This document shows positions 34,265 to 43,327 of a stretch of 64,000 bases of DNA, piece by piece. The position numbers and the translations under genes were made by a program. The stretch comes from Paenibacillus sp. DMB20 (GTDB taxonomy: Bacteria; Bacillota; Bacilli; Paenibacillales; Paenibacillaceae). The notes under the pieces are model-generated. The model was given only the letters and a program-made list of their open reading frames with translations, was not told where the DNA came from and ran no database searches. The stretch spans positions 101,763 through 165,762 of the forward strand of contig NZ_LAZU01000029.1 in assembly GCF_000987955.1 (NCBI RefSeq). The letters run 5' to 3'. Position 1 is the stretch's first letter; each line of letters starts with the position of its first letter.

Positions 34265-35167
34265 CTACCGATCCAATGAAATACAAGAGTTTCCTTGGAG
34301 AGTATCCAGAAATGCTTTCATCTGTGAGGACAGCCAACGGTCCCGGTGATAGCAGGCATACACGGATCGTCGGGGGAACGAGCCGGGCAATGGAAGCAAG
34401 GCGAGCAATCCCCGTTCCACTTCATCCGCGACCGACATGCGGGAAATGAAAGAGATGCCTTCGCCCAGCATGACGGCCCGCTTAATGGCCTCGAGCGAAT
34501 CCAGCTCCATTCCGATCCGGAGCCGAAGGCCGTAATTTGCCGCCCATTGTTCCGTCATCTGGCGAGTCGTGGATTCGGTGCCGTGATATATAAAACGTTC
34601 CGAGGCAATCGCTTGCGGGTCGATGGCGGGCTGACCCGCCAGAGGGTGGTTAGCCGGCAGGGCGATCCCGAGTTCATCGTCGCACACGGCGATTTGGTGG
34701 AGCATAGGGTCCTCAAAGGGCTGCGAGGAGATGAAGCCGATATCGATACTGTGGTCGAGCAGCATACTTCGAATCGCAGGCGCCGGTTTGATGAACATGC
34801 GGAACGTGATGCCGGGATACGTCTCGGAGAAGCGGTTCATCAGGTCGGGCAGGATGTACGTGCCGGGCACGTAGCTGGCACCGATCGTCAACGTTCCCTT
34901 TCTCATGGTCCGGTATTCCTCTACGACACGGTGCGCTTCCTGGGTGAGCGCTTGAATTTTCGACGCATAGTGAAGCAGCGCGGTCCCCGCATCGGTCAAC
35001 AGCACCTTCCCCGTCCGCATTTCAAAAAGCTGTACCCCAAACTCTTTCTCCAGGCTTTTCATATGAAACGTGACCGTAGGCTGACTGACGCCCATGGCAT
35101 CCGCAACCGCCGTCACCTTCTTGTACTTGGCGATCAGCACGATGACTTCCAGTTTCACTAAATTCAT
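34265..35167 (-). CDS. LysR family regulator of the ABC importer operon
   Basis: 300 residues: winged helix (LIAKYKKVTAVADAMGVSQP, TVTFHMKSLEKEFGVQLFEM), effector lobes (GTLTIGASYVPGTYILPDLM, DIGFISSQPFEDP, LPANHPLAG). ATG at 35167 has GGAGGAG 6 bases upstream after another ATG; the frame reaches back to 35242 without a site. Divergent by 152 bases from the ABC operon at 35320, so it is the likely regulator. The effector is unknown. Confidence 0.87.
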   Translation of the reverse strand: MNLVKLEVIVLIAKYKKVTAVADAMGVSQPTVTFHMKSLEKEFGVQLFEMRTGKVLLTDAGTALLHYASKIQALTQEAHRVVEEYRTMRKGTLTIGASYVPGTYILPDLMNRFSETYPGITFRMFIKPAPAIRSMLLDHSIDIGFISSQPFEDPMLHQIAVCDDELGIALPANHPLAGQPAIDPQAIASERFIYHGTESTTRQMTEQWAANYGLRLRIGMELDSLEAIKRAVMLGEGISFISRMSVADEVERGLLALLPLPGSFPRRSVYACYHRDRWLSSQMKAFLDTLQGNSCISLDR

Positions 35168-35319
35168 CATCCACTCCTCCTCATCCTCATTATAGATAAA
35201 ATCTATGACATCTAATAGATGATAATAAAATATATTACACAAGCCTTACAATAGCCTAATCGTACGTTGATATATATGGACTATTCTAGGAACAGGTAGA
35301 TCGATAGAAAGGGAAAGCC

Positions 35320-36312
35320 ATGAATATAACACTTAAGCAACTGTCCAAATCGTTCGCCGGAACCACGGCGCTGCACCCGCTTGATCTGCATATCCGTTCG
35401 GGAGAGTTTACGACGCTTCTCGGCCCGTCGGGCTGCGGCAAGACGACATTGCTGCGGCTGATCGCAGGCTTGGAAACGCCGGATCAAGGAGAAATTCTGC
35501 TGGGTGAAGAGTGCGTCTACTCTTCAAAGCGGCGGACCTTCAAGCCCGTTCATAAGCGGGGGCTCGGCATGGTGTTTCAGGATTTTGCTTTATGGCCTCA
35601 TATGACGGTATTTGAGAATGTGGCTTTCGGGCTTCGGGCCATGAAAGCAACGGGGGAGCTGCGGGAGCGCGTGCTGGAGGCGATTCGTGCGGTACGGCTT
35701 CAAGGCCTGGAAGACCGTTATCCGGGTCAGCTGTCCGGCGGACAGCAGCAGCGCGTCGCCTTTGCCCGGGCCATCGCGATCCGCCCCCGCGTCATTCTGT
35801 TCGACGAGCCGCTCAGCGCGCTTGATGCCATGCTGCGGGACGAAATGCGCGAAGAACTGACCAGCCTCGTCCGCTCCATCGGGCTGACAGCCGTCTACGT
35901 CACGCATGATCAGACGGAAGCAATGGCCATGTCGGATCAGATTGTCGTGATGCAGCAGGGTCGCGTGATGCAAAAAGGGGCGCCTGAGGATATCTATCAT
36001 CGTCCGGCGGTTCCTTATGTCGCCCGATTCGTGGGCAAGTCGAATTGGCTTCAGTCCGATCGCGCCATGGTTCGTCCCGAACATGTCCAATGGGCTGGGG
36101 CTCCGGACAGTCTGACTTGGAATGCGGTCATCCGCGGCGTCAGTTATGTCGGGGAGCGGTATGAACTGCAACTGGAGCTTGAAGATGGCTCGGTGTGGAC
36201 GGCTTATCATTCGGCACGGATAAGGATTGGGGAGCGCGTGGCCGTCTACGGTTCCCCGAAGTTTGTGCATTCTTTCCACAATGACAAGGAGGAAGAAAAC
36301 GATGAAATTTAA
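35320..36312 (+). CDS. ABC importer ATP-binding protein (FbpC/PotA-like)
   Basis: 330 residues. Walker A GPSGCGKTT (about 38-46), Q-loop MVFQDFALWPHM, signature LSGGQQQRV, Walker B ILFDEPLSALD and switch His in YVTHDQTEAMAMSD. The C-terminal TOBE-like domain (MVRPEHVQWAG) is typical of the iron(III)/polyamine/2-aminoethylphosphonate importer class. AGAAAGGGAAAG lies before the ATG. Its last 11 bases overlap the substrate-binding-protein gene, so they are co-translated. Confidence 0.92.
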   Translation: MNITLKQLSKSFAGTTALHPLDLHIRSGEFTTLLGPSGCGKTTLLRLIAGLETPDQGEILLGEECVYSSKRRTFKPVHKRGLGMVFQDFALWPHMTVFENVAFGLRAMKATGELRERVLEAIRAVRLQGLEDRYPGQLSGGQQQRVAFARAIAIRPRVILFDEPLSALDAMLRDEMREELTSLVRSIGLTAVYVTHDQTEAMAMSDQIVVMQQGRVMQKGAPEDIYHRPAVPYVARFVGKSNWLQSDRAMVRPEHVQWAGAPDSLTWNAVIRGVSYVGERYELQLELEDGSVWTAYHSARIRIGERVAVYGSPKFVHSFHNDKEEENDEI

Positions 36313-37378
36313 GAACATGAACGTTCGCTTAGCGGGTTTTGCCGCGGCCTGGATGCTGGTAATGGGGCTGTTGACCGCTTGCGGAGGCGGAACCCAAGGC
36401 GGTGCCCAAGCTGAAGGAAATCCGGCGGAGCCGGTTAAGGAGCAGGCGGAATCGAAAGAAGCGAAGGCGAGCGGCAAGGTTGTCGTTTATACGGCGGGTC
36501 CCGCAGGGCTTGCGGATAACATCCTCGCGGGTTTCGAAGCGAAAACCGGCCTCAAGGTGGAGCAGTTCCAGGGAACGACCGGCAAGGTGCTGGCCCGGTT
36601 GGAAGCGGAGAAAGGCAATCCGGTTGCCGATGTCGTCGTGCTGGCTTCCTGGCCGTCCGGCATGTCGATGAAGAACGACGGTTGGACGCAAAGCTATCCT
36701 GACGCCGAGAATGCCGATAAGCTCCAGGAGTCCTGGGTCGACAAGGACCGTCACATGTTCGGTTACAGCGCATCCGCGCTCGGCATTACCTATAACACCG
36801 ATTTAGTGAAAACGCCGCCGAAGGATTGGGCGGATTTCAGCAAACCGGAGTGGAAGGGTACGGTGAATATCCCCGACCCGTCATTATCCGGATCCGCGCT
36901 TGATTTCATTTCCGGTTACCTGAACGAGCAGGGCGAGGGAGGCTGGACGCTGTTTGAAGCGCTGAAGGCCAACGACATCGCTATGGCGGGGGCAAACCAA
37001 GAGGCGCTTGATCCCGTGGTGACCGGAGCCAAGAGCGCGGTCATGGCCGGCGTGGATTATATGGCCTATAGCGCGAAAGCGAAGGGCGAGCCGGTGGACA
37101 TCGTGTACCCGGAGAGCGGTACCGTGATCAATCCGCGTCCGGCGATGATTTTGAAGGATTCGCCGAATGTGGTGAATGCCCGGCTCTTTATAGACTACTT
37201 GCTGTCTGACGAAGCACAAGGTCTTGTAGCGGACGCGTATCTGCTCCCGGGCCGTACCGACATCCCGGCGAAGGATCGGGCTCAAGTAGCGGACATTAAG
37301 CTGCTGAAGTACGACTGGAGCTGGATGATGGAGCAGGGAGAAGACATTACCAACAAGTTTTTAGGCATCTTTAAATAA
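36302..37378 (+). CDS. Lipoprotein substrate-binding protein of the ABC importer
   Basis: 358 residues. A lipoprotein signal with lipobox LLTACGGG fixes it to the membrane. The mature part (from KVVVYTAGPAGLADNILAGF) is a family-6-type solute-binding protein of the AfuA/FbpA/PhnS group (GMSMKNDGW, LGITYNTDLVKTPP, WKGTVNIPDPSLSGSA). Such proteins bind ferric iron, thiamine, polyamines or 2-aminoethylphosphonate; the ligand cannot be deduced here. AAGGAGGAAG precedes the ATG at 36302; the frame runs further upstream but inside the ATPase gene. Confidence 0.88.
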   Translation: MKFKNMNVRLAGFAAAWMLVMGLLTACGGGTQGGAQAEGNPAEPVKEQAESKEAKASGKVVVYTAGPAGLADNILAGFEAKTGLKVEQFQGTTGKVLARLEAEKGNPVADVVVLASWPSGMSMKNDGWTQSYPDAENADKLQESWVDKDRHMFGYSASALGITYNTDLVKTPPKDWADFSKPEWKGTVNIPDPSLSGSALDFISGYLNEQGEGGWTLFEALKANDIAMAGANQEALDPVVTGAKSAVMAGVDYMAYSAKAKGEPVDIVYPESGTVINPRPAMILKDSPNVVNARLFIDYLLSDEAQGLVADAYLLPGRTDIPAKDRAQVADIKLLKYDWSWMMEQGEDITNKFLGIFK

Positions 37379-37383
37379 CGGAC

Positions 37384-39060
37384 GTGATCACTCGAATGCA
37401 ACGATTCGCAAACCGCTTGTACCATCAGAAGGGAGTGGCCTTGGCAGTTGTTCTTCTCTTGGCGACCATCGTCCTCCCTCTTCTCCTGGTTTTGCTCAAC
37501 AGTTTTTTTCCTGACGATCATTTCGACATATGGGCGCCGCTGAACGTGATCTTTGACACCGACTTGCGCGGTGTGTTGTTTAATTCGCTTTGGCTGGGTT
37601 TTTGGGTGGTGGCGGGTGCCACGGCACTTGCCTTTCCCATGGCCTTCCTGTCGGCAAAGACAAGTTTCGGACAGAAAAAATGGCTCGACATTATCCTCAT
37701 CATCCCGTTCATGACGCCGCCGTATATCGGTTCGATGGGCTGGATTTTGTTCATGGAAAAGCGCGGGTTTCTGGAGCAGATGGTTCCGGGCGCGCAGGCG
37801 GTGACGCCTTATTTCTTCAGCTTGTTCGGGATGGTCGCTATCATGAGCCTGCACCTGTTTCCGTTTCTTTATCTGATTCTGCGCAATGCATTGATACGGA
37901 TCGGCGCGGGGTACGAGGAAGCCGGGGCGGTCCATGGAGCGCCGTTTCTCTACCGTCTGCGCCGGATTGTTCTTCCGCTGCTGCTCGGCAGCTATGCGAT
38001 GGGGGCGCTGCTCGTCTTCGTGAAGACGATCGCGGAATTCGGAACGCCGGCCACCTTCGGACGGAAGATAGGATACTACGTGCTGACGACTGAAATTCAT
38101 CGGTATACCTCAAGTTGGCCCATCGATTTCGGCAAGGCAATGGCGCTTTCGTCCGTGTTGCTGACGACTTGCCTAGTGTTCTGGTACATGCAGAGCGTAC
38201 TGACGCGAAGATTCCGGTATCAGACCTTGGGGGGAAAAGGAAGTCGTATGGCGCCACTACCTTGGTCCAGGTGGCGGATCGCTCTGGCGTGGGGATACGT
38301 CGCCGTGCTGCTCGGCCTCTCCATCGGGGTCCCCTATTTCTCCATTATCGTGGCATCCCTGCAGAAGCTGAGAGGCGCAGGTTTGTCGTGGGGCAATTTC
38401 ACACTGGCGCATTACCAAACGCTGCTCGGCTTTGGCTCGGCGGGCTTGGAAGCGCTGCTGAACAGTCTCGGGCTCGCACTCGTGTCCGCGACGATCGCGG
38501 TATTGTTGGGGACGTTTCTGGCGCTGAAAATCGGAAACGCGGCTACAAGGCCTCAGCGTCTCGTCGATCTGTTCAGCCTGCTTCCCAATACGGTTCCGGG
38601 CATCGTCACGGTCGTCGGACTGATCCTGCTCTGGAATGCGCCGTGGATGCCGATACCGCTGTACAACACGTACGGCATGGTGGTCTTGACTTATGTCGTT
38701 TTCTTTCTTCCTTACAGCGTGCAGTACATCAAATCGAGCCTCAGCCAGATCGACCGATCGCTGCTGCAGGCGGGGCGGGTATTTGGGGCAGGATCCTGGT
38801 ACGGCTTTCGAAGGATTTTGCTGCCGCTGCTTGTGCCGGGCATTTTGGCGGGATGGATGATGACCTTCACGATATCCATTCGCGAATTGGTCGCGTCGCT
38901 CATGATCCTGCCGCCATCGATGCAGGTATCGGCCACATATATATTTTCCCAGTTTGAGCAAGGGGACGTATCGCTGGGCATGGCGATGGCGGTCGTGTCC
39001 GTCGGTCTGACGACAATTGTCCTGGCCATCATGAATTATATCAACGCAGACAGGAAGTGA
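37384..39060 (+). CDS. ABC importer permease, fused double-domain type
   Basis: 558 residues with about 12 membrane helices and two EAA-type loops: EEAGAVHGAPFLYRLRRIVL (first half) and LLQAGRVFGAGSWYGFRRIL (second half). The FbpB/ThiP type has both permease halves in one chain. It starts at GTG 37384, five bases after the binding-protein stop, without a strong ribosome site, suggesting coupling; an ATG at 37396 is an alternative. Together with the two upstream genes it completes the transporter. Confidence 0.9.
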   Translation: MITRMQRFANRLYHQKGVALAVVLLLATIVLPLLLVLLNSFFPDDHFDIWAPLNVIFDTDLRGVLFNSLWLGFWVVAGATALAFPMAFLSAKTSFGQKKWLDIILIIPFMTPPYIGSMGWILFMEKRGFLEQMVPGAQAVTPYFFSLFGMVAIMSLHLFPFLYLILRNALIRIGAGYEEAGAVHGAPFLYRLRRIVLPLLLGSYAMGALLVFVKTIAEFGTPATFGRKIGYYVLTTEIHRYTSSWPIDFGKAMALSSVLLTTCLVFWYMQSVLTRRFRYQTLGGKGSRMAPLPWSRWRIALAWGYVAVLLGLSIGVPYFSIIVASLQKLRGAGLSWGNFTLAHYQTLLGFGSAGLEALLNSLGLALVSATIAVLLGTFLALKIGNAATRPQRLVDLFSLLPNTVPGIVTVVGLILLWNAPWMPIPLYNTYGMVVLTYVVFFLPYSVQYIKSSLSQIDRSLLQAGRVFGAGSWYGFRRILLPLLVPGILAGWMMTFTISIRELVASLMILPPSMQVSATYIFSQFEQGDVSLGMAMAVVSVGLTTIVLAIMNYINADRK

Positions 39061-39064
39061 TGGG

Positions 39065-40369
39065 ATGTTAACAGCCGCTGTATGGGGTGGCGCAGGCGAG
39101 CATGGCCGTTCCTGTTACCGCATCGGGTGCGGCGGCGTGTCGGTATTATTGGATTGCGGCGTAAAGAAGACCGGCAGCGGGGAGTACCCGCTCTTCGAAC
39201 CGTCCAAGATTTCAAGCTTATCCGCCGTGTTTTTATCCCATGCACACGAAGACCACTCCATGGCCATCCCCCTGCTGTACCGAATGGGGTACGAGGGTGA
39301 AGTATGGACGACCCGGGCTACATGGAATCAGCTTCCGGCGTACGATGAAGCCTGGGAAAGGCAGGTGCGGAGCAAAGGCGGCGCCTTGCCGTACGATACT
39401 GCTGACAGGAAGCGGGTACGTTATCGCTTCCTGGAGGATGCGGCAAGGGCCGGCACCTGGTTTGAAGCGGCACCCGGCATCCGCGTCTGCTGGGGACCGA
39501 GCGGCCATCTGGTTGGATCGGTGTGGCTATTGCTTGAAATCGGTGGAAAGCGGGTGTTTTACTCGGGAGACTATTGCGATGAATCCAGTCTGCTCCGGGC
39601 TAATTTACCGGGCGGAGCCGATCTGGAAGGCATTGCGCTCGCGATCGTGGATGCGGCCTACGGATCCAGACCTGAGGTGCAAGAGCAAGAGCTTCAGCGA
39701 TTGCTCGGCACGATCTCGAAAGTGTCGGCGCGGGGAGGACATGTGCTGCTGCCTGTCCCTGTATACGGCCGCGGGCAAGAGCTGCTGCCGATCATTGCGG
39801 CATCCCTTCCCGGGATTCCGATCATTTGCGAAGAGAAGCTGCGGTATGGCTTTCATGAACTTGCAGCCTTCCAGGATTGGTTAAAGCCTGGCGCACTGGA
39901 ACGAATACAGCAAGCCATCCAAAGCGTGGCCGCTTTCGTTTCGGGTGCCGAAGGCGCTCAGGCCGCGCTCGCCGGCCCGCCTTCGATCATCTTCGCGTCC
40001 GACGGTTTGCTCCAAACGGCGATTGCCCGGCAATGCTACCGGGCTTTGTCTGAGGACCCGCGCCATGCGATACTGTTCACCGGGCACCTCTACGAGGGCA
40101 GCTTCGGCGTCGAGGTTTGGCGAAAGCATAATGCCATGGACGGAACGGGCGCTGCAATGACGCTTGGATGCGAGGTCCAGCGGTTTCGTTACAAGGTACA
40201 TCAAGGATTGCCGGACGTAAAGCGTATGCTGGAGCGGATTCGCCCGTTTCAGACCCTGCTGGTTCACGCGGATAAAAGGGAGACGGATATGCTTGCGGCA
40301 CGCTTGGCTGAGGAGGGCTTCACCGGGCTGCATTCCCTCGTTCCGGGGGAACGGCTGCTCGTTATATAG
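39065..40369 (+). CDS. Metallo-beta-lactamase fold hydrolase, beta-CASP-like
   Basis: 434 residues. The metal site is complete: SHAHEDH (residues 57-63, HxHxDH), PSGHLVGS, and the Asp in YSGDY. Later FTGHLYEGS and the C-terminal LLVHADKRE resemble the histidine motifs of the beta-CASP subgroup (CPSF73/RNase J/Rv2752c relatives). That group acts on RNA or DNA, so a nuclease is possible, but substrate binding has not been shown for this type. The gene follows the permease stop by four bases and is surely co-transcribed with the importer, an unusual partner. Confidence 0.82.
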   Translation: MLTAAVWGGAGEHGRSCYRIGCGGVSVLLDCGVKKTGSGEYPLFEPSKISSLSAVFLSHAHEDHSMAIPLLYRMGYEGEVWTTRATWNQLPAYDEAWERQVRSKGGALPYDTADRKRVRYRFLEDAARAGTWFEAAPGIRVCWGPSGHLVGSVWLLLEIGGKRVFYSGDYCDESSLLRANLPGGADLEGIALAIVDAAYGSRPEVQEQELQRLLGTISKVSARGGHVLLPVPVYGRGQELLPIIAASLPGIPIICEEKLRYGFHELAAFQDWLKPGALERIQQAIQSVAAFVSGAEGAQAALAGPPSIIFASDGLLQTAIARQCYRALSEDPRHAILFTGHLYEGSFGVEVWRKHNAMDGTGAAMTLGCEVQRFRYKVHQGLPDVKRMLERIRPFQTLLVHADKRETDMLAARLAEEGFTGLHSLVPGERLLVI

Positions 40370-40404
40370 GGGAAGCGAAAATCATGTAAGGGAGAGGATA
40401 ACGA

Positions 40405-41280
40405 ATGATTGGAAAACGGTTTACCCGAAAGTGGCTGGCCCTGATGCTCGTCATGGTTCTTCCCGCCACGATGCTTGCGCCTGCATCCATGCAAGGCGCC
40501 GCTTTAGAGCCGATGACGCCGGATTATGAGCTTAAGGTGTTTTTGGATCCAGCGGTGGTGCTTGACGGGGACAAAAAGCTTAAATCCGATGTCATGTCCT
40601 ATTTCAACATGTCGACCTCCCCGGAGAAAATGGCCGTTCAATTCATGGATACGGAGAATCTGGAACTGAATCAGGCGGGTTGGTCGGTACGCATCCGCAA
40701 GAAAGAAGACTACAGTGACGAAAAGTTTGAGCTTGTATACAAGAAGCGTTATCCGATCGTGAACGGAGACATCGACGGAGCGCTGATGCTGGCCGCTTCG
40801 GAAGGATTTGAGGCCGACGATACGAACTATGAAGCGCAGGTGGATTGGGGCTATCAGAAACAGACGCTGAGCATCAGCCGGAAGAAGACCATCAAGAAAT
40901 CCGGGTACGATGGGATGGAACTGCCGACGCCCAAAGATTCAAGGAACTGGACGATCGCCGAAGCGCCGGGCAAATTCGATGATTGGCTTGGAAAAGGCTG
41001 GGGAACAACCCGGTTGGCGGAGGTACACAAGCCGAAAGGTCCGGTAGAGGCGAAACGGCATGTCGGCACCTGGAACGGAAGTGAGACTTATGTAGAGGTG
41101 TGGCAGCTGCTTAATAGCAATGGAACGGGATTTGACTACATTGTGGAGGCTTCGTTCAAGCTGGATTCCTATGACGAGGCTGCCGCGAAAAAAGCGGATT
41201 TTGAGGCCGATATGGCCGCTGCGGGATGGTTCCTGCCCGTGGATCAGTTGAAGACGCAGCTTATTTTGGAACGATACTAA
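40405..41280 (+). CDS. Secreted CYTH-like domain protein
   Basis: 291 residues with a signal peptide (WLALMLVMVLPATMLAPASM, cleavage near MQGAA). The mature protein has YELKVFLDP, WSVRIRKKEDYS and FELVYKKRYP, the paired basic/acidic strands of the CYTH (triphosphate tunnel) fold. CYTH enzymes act on inorganic triphosphate, ATP or thiamine triphosphate and need metal. The usual ExExK signature is only partly kept (YELK), so activity is doubtful. The start follows GGGAGAGG. It is the last gene of the ABC-metallohydrolase cluster, 35 bases downstream, and is exported, which is unusual for CYTH proteins. Confidence 0.65.
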   Translation: MIGKRFTRKWLALMLVMVLPATMLAPASMQGAALEPMTPDYELKVFLDPAVVLDGDKKLKSDVMSYFNMSTSPEKMAVQFMDTENLELNQAGWSVRIRKKEDYSDEKFELVYKKRYPIVNGDIDGALMLAASEGFEADDTNYEAQVDWGYQKQTLSISRKKTIKKSGYDGMELPTPKDSRNWTIAEAPGKFDDWLGKGWGTTRLAEVHKPKGPVEAKRHVGTWNGSETYVEVWQLLNSNGTGFDYIVEASFKLDSYDEAAAKKADFEADMAAAGWFLPVDQLKTQLILERY

Positions 41281-41292
41281 AACGCTAGGGTG

Positions 41293-41329
41293 CAATCCCC
41301 TTGTCCTGCTCTCACGGACAAGGGGATTG
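41293..41329. terminator. Strong stem-loop at the operon end
   Basis: CAATCCCCTTGTCC pairs perfectly with GGACAAGGGGATTG around TGCTCTCAC. There is no T-run, so termination efficiency is uncertain; it may protect the 3' end of the mRNA. Confidence 0.6.
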
Positions 41330-41371
41330 ACGTCATTCGCTGGTGTGCGGCGCCTCCATAGCTCAATAAGC

Positions 41372-42004
41372 TTAAAGTTCAAGCTCTTGTTTGCCGCGTT
41401 TTTCCAGATCCCGGGCGGTTTGGCTTTGTTCAACGTCCTTCTGGTCCTTGAACGTTCCCAGGGCCCAATCGTATACGGGGTTGGTGACGCCGTACCAGTA
41501 ATTTTCATTTTTGAAATGATGCCATAAATGAACCCTTTTCATCCAGCGTCCCCATGGGGAAATCGGTTTGATGGGGCGATGGGCGATATAATGCTTCCAC
41601 TCATAAAACAATAAAAATATCATGATCCCCGCCATGAAAGCATTCGTGATCGCGAGACTCGAAGTCAGGAGGTAGGCTATGGTCCCTGCGATGGCCATGT
41701 TCGGCAGCGAGTACCATAAAGGCAGAAATAATAAATGCAAATCATTGGGGCTTGAATGATGATCATAATGTAAGCGCTTAATTAAATTCAGGAAAAAGGG
41801 ATTCTTCGGCGTTTTAATATGAAACAGAAACCGATGGGTAAGATACTCAACGATGGAATAGGCGACCATTCCGATGACGAATGCCATCCAGATACCGATA
41901 GACGTCAGGCGGGGGATCATGAATCCAAAACTTATCAAGAAGAGAACACTCATCACAAAAATGTCAGGGAAGAAGAAAAACTCTCTAACATATTTAGCTT
42001 TCAT
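41372..42004 (-). CDS. Sterol desaturase/fatty acid hydroxylase superfamily protein
   Basis: 210 residues with four to five hydrophobic helices and the three histidine clusters of membrane di-iron oxygenases: HRFLFH, HYDHH, and HLWHH near the C-terminus (plus HYIAHR). The di-iron site would hydroxylate a lipid or carotenoid chain. The gene is 23 bases downstream of a FadR-type GntR regulator in the same direction, so the two are likely one operon controlled by a fatty acid signal. The exact substrate is unknown. Confidence 0.87.
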   Translation of the reverse strand: MKAKYVREFFFFPDIFVMSVLFLISFGFMIPRLTSIGIWMAFVIGMVAYSIVEYLTHRFLFHIKTPKNPFFLNLIKRLHYDHHSSPNDLHLLFLPLWYSLPNMAIAGTIAYLLTSSLAITNAFMAGIMIFLLFYEWKHYIAHRPIKPISPWGRWMKRVHLWHHFKNENYWYGVTNPVYDWALGTFKDQKDVEQSQTARDLEKRGKQELEL

Positions 42005-42027
42005 TCATAAACGCCTCCAACCTTTAT

Positions 42028-42711
42028 TTATTCACGTCTGTTTTTCCACAGGGACAAGCTTTTTTCCATCGTTTTTTTGGCAATTTTCTCGGCTTCAACG
42101 GCGTCCCCCTGCAAGGCAACAGCTAAAAGCTCGTTGTAATACGCCATGGATAACCTTCGATGCTCTTCCTTGGAAAAATATCTTCGTGCCATCGGGATGT
42201 AAAAGGAGTTGAAGCTGTTCAGGATCAGCAGATACACCGGATTGGGAGAGAGGGAAGCCAAGTTTCGTTGCAACTCCCAGTCAAATGCCGCATAACCGTC
42301 CGCCTCGTCCGCAAGATGTTCCAAATGGGCGAGAAGGGCAACCGTTTTGGGCTGATGATGTTTAACGGCATCGCGAATATAAGACGGGGTTAGTGAGATC
42401 CTTAACTCCAATAAATACGTTATGAACTCATCCGTGACGGCTTCATGGTTGTGAACGATATTCACCAGCGTGGTCAGATTTCCTCTGCGCCAATAATCGT
42501 TAACTATCGCAGGATGGCCCTGCCGGCACGTCACCCAGCCATCCCGCTCCAATCGTTGCAGCGCCTCCCGAACGGTCGGACGTCCCACCTCAAATGCTTT
42601 TGCAAGGTCCCGTTCCGAGAGCAGGGTGCTCCCTACAGGATATTCGCCTGCCAGTATGGCGTTAACGATTTGTTTTTCAACCAAGTCGGACGATCGTTCT
42701 TTTCCTTTCAC
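42028..42711 (-). CDS. GntR/FadR-type regulator
   Basis: 227 residues: winged helix (NAILAGEYPVGSTLLSERDL, GRPTVREALQRLERDGWV) and a helical C-terminal effector domain of the FadR/FCD kind (ELRISLTPSYIRDAVKHHQP, FDWELQRNLASLSPNPVYLL). In FadR this domain binds acyl-CoA. Encoded directly before the lipid hydroxylase gene, so it probably controls that gene. Confidence 0.85.
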   Translation of the reverse strand: MKGKERSSDLVEKQIVNAILAGEYPVGSTLLSERDLAKAFEVGRPTVREALQRLERDGWVTCRQGHPAIVNDYWRRGNLTTLVNIVHNHEAVTDEFITYLLELRISLTPSYIRDAVKHHQPKTVALLAHLEHLADEADGYAAFDWELQRNLASLSPNPVYLLILNSFNSFYIPMARRYFSKEEHRRLSMAYYNELLAVALQGDAVEAEKIAKKTMEKSLSLWKNRRE

Positions 42712-43327
42712 AATCCGCCCCCTCCCTTATCATGAAATAGCTTAAAAATAACACGGTAGGATAAGTTGATATCTGTGGTAATACCACCATCATACAACAT
42801 CCCATTTTATGGATTCAATTGAAATTTCATGATGATCGCGTATTCCTGTATCCAAAAAAGACAATAGCGCAATTATGTTGATCTCTGAAGGCCAATTCGT
42901 TTTATTTTCACAAATGAATAGAGCGCGAATCATGGAATTTAGAGCCCAGTGACAGAGGATAAAAGCGAGTTTGAACTGAACATATCTATAATGAAAGATC
43001 ACACTTTAATTCTAATTTTTTATAAAAAGGGGTCCCGCCAACATTTTAACGAAAATATACGCTAAGCCAATATTCGATAAAATAAAGCCGATAATCTCCA
43101 CCCTAAGGGACTATCGGCTTATAGACGCTTGCTCACGTTTCAAATTTTATGGTGGATTATTCATTTCGGCTGCCGTCGCTGGCGTGCGCCGCCCAAACCG
43201 CCCGAGTGGAAAAGGATTGTTTCGAAATATTGCGGTTTCATTCGAAAATGCGTACACCCGAGTTCTGCGAGTGTATAATCTGAATCAGCAATGGAATTTC
43301 ACAAGATGAAGGGGGGACACTTTCCAC
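42712..43327. other. 616-base gap, one hairpin and a promoter
   Basis: No convincing coding frame. A hairpin AAGCCGAT/ATCGGCTT occurs at about 43084-43121. TATAAT at 43272-43277 lies about 50 bases before the decarboxylase start and is probably its -10 box; directly before it ACACCCGAG and GCGAGTGT make an imperfect palindrome that could be an operator. Confidence 0.45.

Noticed and set aside
34346..35161. A 271-residue plus-strand open frame
   Set aside because: Antisense of the LysR gene; Arg/His-rich translation and no ribosome site.
37282..38100. A 272-residue minus-strand frame, and other long frames in 37-40 kb
   Set aside because: Shadows of the GC-rich permease and metallohydrolase genes; the real frames have complete motifs.
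42790..43002. A 70-residue minus-strand frame in the 600-base gap
   Set aside because: GTG start without any ribosome site and no recognisable motif; likely chance.
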